Source: a virus
Length of the DNA stretch: 21,036 bases
Virus record (IMG/VR): IMGVR_UViG_3300035661_000364
Span: 1 to 21,036 of that record
Strand: one strand, 5' to 3'
Shown here: piece after piece, positions 15,400 through 21,036 of the stretch
How the letters are laid out: the number at the start of each line of letters is the position of its first letter
Position numbering within the stretch: position 1 is the stretch's first letter
Program-made: the position numbers and the translations under genes
The notes under the pieces: generated by a model
Seen by the model: the letters and a program-made list of their open reading frames with translations, nothing else
The model's database searches: none
What the model was told of the DNA's origin: nothing

Positions 15400-15636
15400 A
15401 TGAAATTTATTCAAACACTAATCAACGACTGCATCACAGGCATCGATGGCAAAACTGTTGACCCAGCACGCGTGTATCTAGCAGGGGCTGTAGTAGTATT
15501 CCTTGGTGGGGCTATAACAATAATCGTTCAAACACATTCTTTAAACTTTGTTGACTTCGGAACAGGCTTTGGCATGTTACTGGCTGGCGGGGGTTTAGGC
15601 ATTGCTTTGAAATCAAAAACTGAGCCTTCGGCTTAA
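15400..15636 (+). CDS. Holin-like protein with two membrane helices (78 aa)
   Basis: A short protein with two hydrophobic segments (about 24-43 and 50-70, the second Gly-rich) separated by a short polar turn. It has a charged C-terminus (KSKTEP). The pattern D-x-x-TG-x-x-x-D-x-R...F-D-(F)-G-x-G-x-(x)-LLxGxGxGIxxK-x-EP matches small holin-like proteins next to phage endolysins. Its job would be to permeabilise the inner membrane so that the endolysin reaches the wall. It directly abuts the endolysin stop (TAGATG), and a strong terminator follows. No spanin gene is visible nearby. Confidence 0.75.
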   Translation: MKFIQTLINDCITGIDGKTVDPARVYLAGAVVVFLGGAITIIVQTHSLNFVDFGTGFGMLLAGGGLGIALKSKTEPSA

Positions 15637-15654
15637 AAAGTAATACGCTCATCT

Positions 15655-15683
15655 AACCCACGTCTAGTCAACGTGGGTTTTTT
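15655..15683 (+). terminator. Rho-independent terminator after the lysis genes
   Basis: A 9-bp perfect stem, AACCCACGT / ACGTGGGTT, encloses a 7-base loop (CTAGTCA). The run of T from 15678 to 15683 overlaps the stem end. It lies 19 bases after the holin-like stop and separates the lysis block from the second structural block. A small AGCC/GGCT hairpin at the end of the holin gene (about 15631) precedes it. Confidence 0.85.
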
Positions 15684-15693
15684 AGTTTAAAAT
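15665..15693 (+). promoter_or_regulatory. Possible weak sigma70-like promoter overlapping the terminator
   Basis: TAGTCA at 15665-15670 (4 of 6 matches to TTGACA) and TAAAAT at 15688-15693 (5 of 6 matches to TATAAT) are 17 bases apart, just before the next operon. This may be chance in AT-rich DNA, and the -35 element falls inside the terminator loop. A phage-specific promoter would be missed by this reading. Confidence 0.22.
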
Positions 15694-15719
15694 AGATTCA
15701 TACAAATAAAGGTACTACT

Positions 15720-16064
15720 ATGTCAGCAGGAAAGTTAGACTTTCTAATAGAGCAAAATGCTACTTTTACGAAAGTACTTACATACTATAGCAACACTAAG
15801 ATACCAGTAGATTTAACTGGGTATTCTGCACACTTGCAAGTCAAGGATGTATATGGTACTTTATTGCTAGATCTATCCACACTTAATGGACTAATAATTC
15901 TAGGTGGTACAGCCGGAACAATCTCTCTAACAGTTCCAGCAGTTATAACTAGCACCCTTACCTTTACTAATTCCCCTTATGATTTGACTCTGACAGGCTC
16001 TGATGGAACCGTAGTTCGTCTTCTAGAAGGTAGCTTCAGTGTTTCTCCAGGACAGACAGTATGA
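15720..16064 (+). CDS. Small structural protein with DLTGY motif (114 aa)
   Basis: The protein begins after an AAAGG ribosome site, the first gene after the terminator. It has the layout of a common small phage structural protein. This is an N-terminal QNATFTKVLTYY strand, PVDLTGYSAHLQVKD (29-43), a central GTISLTVPAVIT segment, and SPYDLTLTGSDGTVVRLLEGSFSVSPG near the end. Similar beta-rich domains occur in fibre or baseplate-like proteins of many phages, but function is unknown. Its stop overlaps the following collagen-like gene (ATGA), which suggests the two products act together. Confidence 0.66.
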   Translation: MSAGKLDFLIEQNATFTKVLTYYSNTKIPVDLTGYSAHLQVKDVYGTLLLDLSTLNGLIILGGTAGTISLTVPAVITSTLTFTNSPYDLTLTGSDGTVVRLLEGSFSVSPGQTV

Positions 16065-16579
16065 GTAATGTGGTAGAGGTTATTAATCAGATTACTTCTA
16101 TTGTAGAGGTTCCAGACCGAACTACAGTTACTAGTACCGAGTCTGTCGTCAGCATTGTTTCGGAGGGTATACAAGGTCCTCCAGGGGCGCGGGGGTTGCC
16201 AGGGGCACAAGGGTTGCCAGGAACAACTAGCTACTCTGTTATTGCTTCTGAAGATTTGTCAGACGGGGACTTAGTTAATGTATGGAATAATGCGGGAGTA
16301 GCTAGCGTTCAGAAAGCAGACGGAACTAACTACAACAAAGACGCTCAAGGCTTTGTTTTAGTAGGTGTCACAGCAGGGACAATGGCAACCGTATACCCTT
16401 ACGGGTTAAATAATAGATGTTCGGGGCTAACCCCTGGAACTCAATTTTTATCTGGAACTATTCCAGGAAAACCTTCCTCTACTCCAGCCTCTGGAACTGG
16501 AAGTGTAGTACAACAAGTCGGCTTTGCAGTAGATGCTACGACAATGAACTTCATTTCGGGAATACCGATAATTCTATAA
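16061..16579 (+). CDS. Collagen-like trimeric fibre protein (172 aa)
   Basis: Residues 1-35 are a beta/helical N-terminal segment (VVEVINQITSIVEVPD). Residues 36-56 hold seven Gly-X-Y triplets (GIQGPPGARGLPGAQGLPG and GTT), a short collagen-like stretch that would force trimerisation. The rest (57-172) is a compact beta domain with SDGDLVNVWN, AQGFVLVGVTAG and GSVVQQVGFAVD segments, resembling head-fibre or tail-fibre tip domains. It is linked by ATGA to the gene before it. The short triplet run is enough for a trimeric fibre of modest length, probably an accessory virion spike. Whether it is on head or tail cannot be seen. Confidence 0.7.
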   Translation: MSNVVEVINQITSIVEVPDRTTVTSTESVVSIVSEGIQGPPGARGLPGAQGLPGTTSYSVIASEDLSDGDLVNVWNNAGVASVQKADGTNYNKDAQGFVLVGVTAGTMATVYPYGLNNRCSGLTPGTQFLSGTIPGKPSSTPASGTGSVVQQVGFAVDATTMNFISGIPIIL

Positions 16580-16592
16580 GGAAATATATAAT

Positions 16593-17003
16593 ATGGCTTT
16601 AAATACTCAAATAGCAAATGCTACCGTCAACGCTCAGGCTACTTCATTATCTACTCTTTGCAATAGTGGTTTAATTAAGCTTTACGATGGCACTCAACCT
16701 ACTAACGCAGATACTGCAATTGGTACTCAGGTTTTAGGAGTAACATTAACTTTTGGTGCAACAGCTTTTGGCGCCCCTGCTAACGGAGTACTAACTGCTA
16801 ATGCTATTACATCTGGCACTGCAGTAGCGTCAATCACTCCTACTTGGGCGCGTATTTTCAAGTCTGATGGCACGACTGTAGTTATGGACGTTTCCGCAGG
16901 CGCCTCTGGTGCTAACATAACTATTGGTGCGTTTACTTCAGGTACTACGGTTTCTTGTTCTAGCTTTACCCATACAGTGAACAAAGCTACAACCGGTCTA
17001 TAA
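16593..17003 (+). CDS. Phage structural protein with YDGTQP motif (136 aa)
   Basis: An AAGGAAA ribosome site precedes the ATG. The protein has the layout of a frequent small phage virion protein. It has an N-terminal segment ending in NSGLIKLYDGTQPTNADTA (24-42), a Gly/Ala-rich beta region (TFGATAFGAPANGVL), and WARIFKSDGTTVVMDVSAG (84-102). I recall this group from tail-adjacent structural clusters, without a proven role. It has few charged residues and no membrane segment. It is followed four bases later by the small DFGAFPG protein. Confidence 0.66.
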   Translation: MALNTQIANATVNAQATSLSTLCNSGLIKLYDGTQPTNADTAIGTQVLGVTLTFGATAFGAPANGVLTANAITSGTAVASITPTWARIFKSDGTTVVMDVSAGASGANITIGAFTSGTTVSCSSFTHTVNKATTGL

Positions 17004-17007
17004 TTAA

Positions 17008-17301
17008 ATGGCTAGTGGGCAAGGTACTTCTACATTAGACTTTGGGGCTTTTCCCGGGTCTAATGAAACCTCTATAGGAGTAACCGGATTAACTACAATA
17101 AGTAATACTAGTAAAGCAGAGGCCTACATAATGGGAGATGATTCTACTACAGATCATACCTCTTCTGATCACAGATATGCTAACTCCCTTATATCTCTTA
17201 CTTGTGGGACACCTACTACTGGAGTAGGCTTTACTATTTATGGTACATGCCTAGACTCAATAGAAGGAACTTTCCAAGTCAGATGGGTTTGGGCGGATTA
17301 A
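17008..17301 (+). CDS. Small structural protein with DFGAFPG motif (97 aa)
   Basis: The protein has a DFGAFPGSNETSIGVTGLTTI block (11-31), an MGDDSTTDHTSSDHR segment (42-56) and a C-terminal GVGFTIYGTC ... RWVWAD end. This set (DFG-x-FPG, a His-containing DH-x-x-x-x-H motif, GFTI, then W) is one I recall from small proteins in phage structural clusters. The acid/His motif may bind metal. Function is not known. It starts four bases after the preceding stop, and an AAAGGA sits before the next gene. Confidence 0.62.
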   Translation: MASGQGTSTLDFGAFPGSNETSIGVTGLTTISNTSKAEAYIMGDDSTTDHTSSDHRYANSLISLTCGTPTTGVGFTIYGTCLDSIEGTFQVRWVWAD

Positions 17302-17315
17302 TTTAAAGGAAATAT

Positions 17316-18782
17316 ATGTCACTATCCACAATACTAAATGGCAAAACTACAGGTAATGGAGTAGAAGTAGATGCTTCTAACAACTTGCAAACAACTACCC
17401 CTCAGGTAAACCAGCGTTTAGGTGGTGCAACACCAGTTCCTAATTCTGTCGGCGCAACTCGTTCATTCTATGAAAATGATGCAGGTGGTGTTACTGGTAC
17501 TGCTGACCTAGTATCCCCAAGAGTGTCAAGAAATAGAAGACTTCGCACTGGCTTAGACACACTACTATTTTCAGATGCCTTTGTAGCCTCTGCTCAGAAC
17601 ACAGGTCTGTGGACATATCGCACAACTACATTAACCACTACTTGGGGTGGTGGCTACATGACCCTTAATGGTGGTAATAGTACCGCTGCAGGTCAAACGG
17701 TGAACTCTAGTTACCAAACCTTTCCTTTATTTAATAGTTCAGGTTTACAGGTTGAGATAGAGGGGGCTCTAACTGCTATCCCGCCTGCCAACTTTCAAAT
17801 GGAAGTAGGTATTGGATTTACTGCGACTTCTGCTCCTTACGCCCCAACAGATGGTGCATTTTTTCGAGTTACTAGTGCGGGTGTGTTTGGTGTTGTAAAC
17901 TATAACGGTTCTGAAACTACGACGGGTGTGTTGATGGCTGCTGCCAACATTGTGCCTAACGCCAACGTAACATATTCCATAGATATTTACGCTGATAATT
18001 GCCACTTCTGGGGTGATGGACAACTATTAGGCACCTTAGTTGTTCCAAGTGGGAATGGTACTCCCTTCCAGTCCATAGCAGCGCCTGTGTTTGCACGTCT
18101 TACTCAACCGGGTGTGGCTGGTACTGCAATACAGTTAAAGATATCTAACATTTCCGTAGTAATGCTGGATATTAACACCAATATGCCTATGCCGCATCAA
18201 ATGGCGCACGCGGGCCTAATGGCGTACCAAGGGCAGAACGGTGCAACAATGGGTTCAACCGCTCTTTCAACCAACAACTTAGCCGCAGGTGCAGGTGCTG
18301 CAATGACCAACACTACCGCAGCTTTAGGTACTGGTTTGGGTGGACAGTTTTCTGCCTTACCCACTCTCACAGTAGGTACCGATGGTATTATATGTTCATA
18401 CGCAAATACCTTAGGTTCTGTAACAAGTCCACCACGTTCCATAGTAATTACAGGTGTTAGAGTTCAAGGTGCTGTAACTACTGCTTTAACAGGCGGTCCT
18501 GTAGTCTATGAGTATGCGTTGGCTTTCGGTCACACTGCGGTATCTCTTGCTACTGCTGAAGGTACGTCTTCAAAAGCTCCCCGTAAAATTATGTTAGGTT
18601 TTGAAACTTATGCCTCAGCAGCCGCAGTTGGTGCAATAGGAACAGGTGTATACATGGCTTTTAACTCTCCAATAGTTGTAAACCCAGGTGAATTTGTAGC
18701 TATCGCAGCCAAAAACTTAGGTGTTGTTACTACTGCTGGAGTTATCACCTTCAATGTAGCATTTGACGCTTACGAGGTTTAA
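17316..18782 (+). CDS. Phage virion protein with lectin-like and conserved C-terminal domain (488 aa)
   Basis: Residues about 1-85 are an N-terminal segment typical of this family (VNQRLGGATPVPNSVG, then YENDAGGVTG and RRLRTGLDTLLFSDAF). Residues about 85-285 look like a lectin-like beta-sandwich, with strands such as QVEIEGALT and YSIDIYADN. The C-terminal third (about 295-488) is a domain I recall from several phage structural proteins, with an LGGQFSALPTLTVGTDG segment, PPRSIVITGVRV, ALAFGHTAVSLATAEG, KAPRKIMLG and PIVVNPGEFVAIAA. Possible glycan binding by the middle domain is inferred. No catalytic motif is visible. A good AAAGGAAA ribosome site precedes the ATG. Confidence 0.66.
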   Translation: MSLSTILNGKTTGNGVEVDASNNLQTTTPQVNQRLGGATPVPNSVGATRSFYENDAGGVTGTADLVSPRVSRNRRLRTGLDTLLFSDAFVASAQNTGLWTYRTTTLTTTWGGGYMTLNGGNSTAAGQTVNSSYQTFPLFNSSGLQVEIEGALTAIPPANFQMEVGIGFTATSAPYAPTDGAFFRVTSAGVFGVVNYNGSETTTGVLMAAANIVPNANVTYSIDIYADNCHFWGDGQLLGTLVVPSGNGTPFQSIAAPVFARLTQPGVAGTAIQLKISNISVVMLDINTNMPMPHQMAHAGLMAYQGQNGATMGSTALSTNNLAAGAGAAMTNTTAALGTGLGGQFSALPTLTVGTDGIICSYANTLGSVTSPPRSIVITGVRVQGAVTTALTGGPVVYEYALAFGHTAVSLATAEGTSSKAPRKIMLGFETYASAAAVGAIGTGVYMAFNSPIVVNPGEFVAIAAKNLGVVTTAGVITFNVAFDAYEV

Positions 18783-18783
18783 T

Positions 18784-19065
18784 ATGCCAATATCCTACGG
18801 TAATGTAGAAATGCAAGCCAAGCTACTTCCATTGGTTCTAAATGACGATGGTAGTGCAGTAGTAACAGCTAGAATAGGTTATACAGATTCGTCTAATGTG
18901 TTTACTCCAATAAGTCAACAAACGTTTAATATAGAGCCTAGCGACGTATCACAGATATTAGATGCTAGTCCAACAGTGGGACTAACTAGACGAGATGATC
19001 TATCACTAGCGGTATACCAATATTTAGTATCTAAAGGGCTTATGTCACAGGGTACAATAAGCTAG
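18784..19065 (+). CDS. Small hypothetical structural protein (93 aa)
   Basis: I place the start at 18784, one base after the previous stop. An in-frame upstream ATG at 18763 lies inside the previous gene. I do not recognise a family. It begins with a beta-like segment (GNVEMQAKLLPLVLNDDG, 7-24) and ends with a helical region (RRDDLSLAVYQYLVSKGLM, 69-87). No signal peptide or membrane segment is visible. Its place between the 488-aa protein and the repeat protein suggests an assembly or adaptor partner of one of them, which is inference. Confidence 0.55.
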   Translation: MPISYGNVEMQAKLLPLVLNDDGSAVVTARIGYTDSSNVFTPISQQTFNIEPSDVSQILDASPTVGLTRRDDLSLAVYQYLVSKGLMSQGTIS

Positions 19066-19089
19066 TACTATTTAAAGTAAAGGTCATAT

Positions 19090-21036
19090 ATGTCACTGCT
19101 ACTAGCTCTAGTAGGTAGTAGCACTACTATAAGCTCCTCAGTAAATTCTAGTCAAGGTCAGACTGCTTTAGGTAGTAGCACTACTATAAGCTCCTCAGTA
19201 AGTTCTAGTCAAGGTCAGACTGCTTCAGGTAGTAGCACTACTATAAGCTCCTCAGTAAGTTCTAGTCAAGGTCAGACTGCTTCAGGTACTGCTAATGCTT
19301 CTATAAGCTCTACGGAGTCTTCTGGTCAAGGTCAGACTGCTTCAGGTGCTGCCAGTTCTTCTAACGGGTTATTTCCAGTAGTTAACTCGGCTAACGCAGG
19401 AGTAACCTCCTCTAATGCGACTACTGCCTCATTAACTCTACCCGCTAGTGTTTCTCCAGGTGATTTACTCGTAGTTCGTATCGGTTATAGTGCTGCTGGG
19501 ACAGTTACTTGGGACAACACAACTGCAGGAACTTGGACTAATCTATTTACTCAAGTTAACGGTACTTCACTACAGTACGAGATTTACTACAAAGTAGCAG
19601 ATGGTTCGGAGACAAGTAAAGTATTATCTATTACTATTCCGAGCGGCCAAATCGCATACCGAGCGGTTTCTTTTACTGGAGTAAATACAAGCGCTGCTTC
19701 TTATATTGAATATGTTACTACTACTGGTTCAAGTGCTAACCCTGACTCATTAACCTTAACTCCTTCTTGGGGTGTGTTGGACACGTTATGGCTGTCTGAC
19801 GAAGCTAACGCTAACGGTAACACTACTGTAACTGCTTATCCAGCCGGTTTTGGTGGGGGTACAAACCATAGAACTGCTACTGTATCCGGTGTTGGCATAG
19901 GGTGTTCTAACCTTAACTCTACAGTAGCGACAGTAGATCCTGCTGCATATACTATATCATCTAGTAAAGCGTGGACTGCAGCAACAATTGCATTAAGACC
20001 TTACGCCAGTACGACCGCAACTAGTACTGAAGCTTCGGCACAAGGCCAAACAGCCACTCTTTCTACAAGTCTAGCTGTTATAGCCTCAGAGAGTTCTAGT
20101 CAGGGACAGACTACATCTATCGCAGCTAGTTTGAGTATAAACTCTTCAGCTGTTTCTAGCCAAGCTCAAACATCTACCTCTACTTTATCTACGGCTATAA
20201 CAATTGGTTCTACAGAATCTTCTAGTCAGGGACAAACAGCTACTGCGTCAACAGGGATTGCAGTAAATGCATCTGTTAGTTCTAGTCAAGGTCAGACTAC
20301 TTCAGGTACGGCTAATGCTTCTCGAAGCTCTACAGAGTCTTCTAGTCAAGGTCAGACTGCTTCAGGTACTGCTAATGCTTCTATAAGCTCTACGGAGTCT
20401 TCTAGTCAAGGTCAGACTACTTCAGGTACTGCTAATGCTTCTATAAGCTCTACGGAGTCTTCTAGTCAAGGTCAGACTACTTCAGGTACTGCTAATGCTT
20501 CTATAAGCTCTACAGAGTCTTCTAGTCAAGGTCAGACTACTTCAAGTACTACTAATGCTTCTCTAAGCTCTACTGAGTCTTCTAGTCAAGGTCAGACTAC
20601 AGCTGCAATAATAAGTTTAGGCATAAACTCCACAGCTGTTTCTAGTCAGGGGCAAACATCTGCCTCTACTTTATCTACTTTAGCGATAGAGTCTTCTGGT
20701 CAAGGTCAGACTGCTTCAGGTACTACTAACGCTTCTCTAAGCTTTACTGAGTCTTCTAGTCAAGGTCAGACTGCTTCAAGTATTGCTAGTGCTTCTATAA
20801 GCTCCACGGAGTCTTCTAGTCAAGGTCAGACTACTTCAGGTACTGCTACTGCTTCTCTAAGCTTTACTGAGTCTTCTAGTCAAGGTCAGACTGCTTCAAG
20901 TATTGCTAGTGCTTCTCTAAGCTTTACTGAGTCTTCTAGTCAAGGTCAGACTGCTTCAAGTATTGCTAGTGCTTCTCTAAGCTTTACTGAGTCTTCTAGT
21001 CAAGGTCAGACTGCTTCAAGTATTGCTAGTGCTTCT
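19090..21036 (+). CDS. Ser/Thr/Gly/Gln-rich tandem-repeat surface protein, 3' truncated (at least 649 aa)
   Basis: The reading frame from the ATG at 19090 (preceded by AAAGG) stays open to the window end, so the 3' part is missing. Residues 9-85 contain four copies of a short repeat (units of 19-20 aa). Residues about 95-304 are a globular beta-rich domain (VSPGDLLVVRIGY ... AATIALRP), a type common at the ends of phage and bacterial surface proteins. From residue about 310 to the end, 17 further repeat units follow, consensus SSQGQTxSGTANASISSTES. Almost only S, T, G, Q, A, N and a few E are used, so the repeats are probably extended or disordered, or a simple beta-coil. The short N-terminus (MSLLLALVG) resembles other phage structural proteins I recall. 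A fibre or decoration role is likely; binding targets are unknown. Confidence 0.72.
   Translation, partial: MSLLLALVGSSTTISSSVNSSQGQTALGSSTTISSSVSSSQGQTASGSSTTISSSVSSSQGQTASGTANASISSTESSGQGQTASGAASSSNGLFPVVNSANAGVTSSNATTASLTLPASVSPGDLLVVRIGYSAAGTVTWDNTTAGTWTNLFTQVNGTSLQYEIYYKVADGSETSKVLSITIPSGQIAYRAVSFTGVNTSAASYIEYVTTTGSSANPDSLTLTPSWGVLDTLWLSDEANANGNTTVTAYPAGFGGGTNHRTATVSGVGIGCSNLNSTVATVDPAAYTISSSKAWTAATIALRPYASTTATSTEASAQGQTATLSTSLAVIASESSSQGQTTSIAASLSINSSAVSSQAQTSTSTLSTAITIGSTESSSQGQTATASTGIAVNASVSSSQGQTTSGTANASRSSTESSSQGQTASGTANASISSTESSSQGQTTSGTANASISSTESSSQGQTTSGTANASISSTESSSQGQTTSSTTNASLSSTESSSQGQTTAAIISLGINSTAVSSQGQTSASTLSTLAIESSGQGQTASGTTNASLSFTESSSQGQTASSIASASISSTESSSQGQTTSGTATASLSFTESSSQGQTASSIASASLSFTESSSQGQTASSIASASLSFTESSSQGQTASSIASAS
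19114..19284 (+). repeat. Three near-identical 57-bp tandem repeats
   Basis: Units at 19114-19170, 19171-19227 and 19228-19284 differ at only a few bases. Each encodes a 19-aa unit with SSTTISSSV and SSQGQT. A fourth, more diverged 60-bp unit follows to about 19344. Confidence 0.9.
20017..21036 (+). repeat. 60-bp tandem repeat array running off the window
   Basis: Seventeen S-x-(Q)-x-QT motifs occur at 20035, 20095, 20155, 20221, 20281, 20341, 20401, 20461, 20521, 20581, 20641, 20695, 20755, 20815, 20875, 20935 and 20995. Spacing is mostly 60 bases, with 66 and 54 once each. The last units (20881-20940 and 20941-21000) are identical, and 21001-21036 continues the same unit. Length in the real genome may differ if reads were collapsed. 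Confidence 0.92.

Noticed and set aside
16417-16602. 61-codon + strand frame inside the collagen-like gene
   Set aside because: It overlaps a better-supported gene in another frame, and its product is aromatic-rich and unlike phage proteins nearby.
18763-18783. ATG at 18763 as start of the 93-aa protein
   Set aside because: It lies inside the 488-aa gene. The ATG at 18784 lies one base after that gene's stop.
19114-21036. CRISPR array
   Set aside because: The repeats are contiguous 57/60-bp coding units with no unique spacers between short palindromic repeats, and they keep one open reading frame.
1-21036. tRNA genes, transposases or integrase sites
   Set aside because: I saw no cloverleaf-like segment, no transposase-like protein and no terminal inverted repeats. 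The space is filled by coding sequence.

Overview
This window is late-gene DNA from a tailed dsDNA bacteriophage (Caudoviricetes). All credible genes lie on the + strand, packed end to end, with many TAATG or ATGA stop/start overlaps and no gene-free gap over 150 bases. A baseplate J-like protein at the left end suggests a contractile (myovirus-type) tail. A GH108-type endolysin followed by a small two-helix holin-like protein fits a Gram-negative host, but the host cannot be named from the sequence. Base composition is AT-leaning, with heavy use of ATA, TTA and AGA codons.

Layout. (1) 1-4721: the 5'-truncated J-like baseplate protein, a 732-aa baseplate-region protein, and two small structural genes. 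(2) 4721-5850: a 17-codon linking ORF and a 359-aa tail-fibre or connector-type protein. (3) 5850-10243: three tandem fibre + chaperone-like cassettes. The fibres share a gapless 158-aa central module but differ at both ends. Each is followed by a tail-fibre-assembly or DUF4376-type gene, and a remnant of such a gene sits at 7175-7300. (4) 10254-11602: two membrane proteins and an HNH-type zinc protein. (5) 11599-14714: two small beta-rich proteins and an 806-aa protein that looks like a lectin-like domain plus a TIM-barrel glycoside hydrolase, a candidate depolymerase. (6) 14716-15683: endolysin, holin-like gene and a strong rho-independent terminator. (7) 15720-19065: a second structural run, including a collagen-like fibre, a 488-aa lectin-like protein and several small beta-rich proteins. 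(8) 19090 to the end: an unterminated Ser/Thr/Gly/Gln-rich ORF of at least 649 codons, built from 57- and 60-bp in-frame repeats around one globular domain.

How it fits together. Regions 1-3 plausibly build the baseplate and a multi-fibre adsorption apparatus. Region 5 may supply an enzyme that opens surface polysaccharide, region 6 lyses the host, and regions 7-8 probably encode accessory virion-surface proteins. The most unusual elements are the triplicated fibre/chaperone array, the repeat protein at the right edge, and the candidate TIM-barrel depolymerase interrupted by a domain also used in the baseplate protein.
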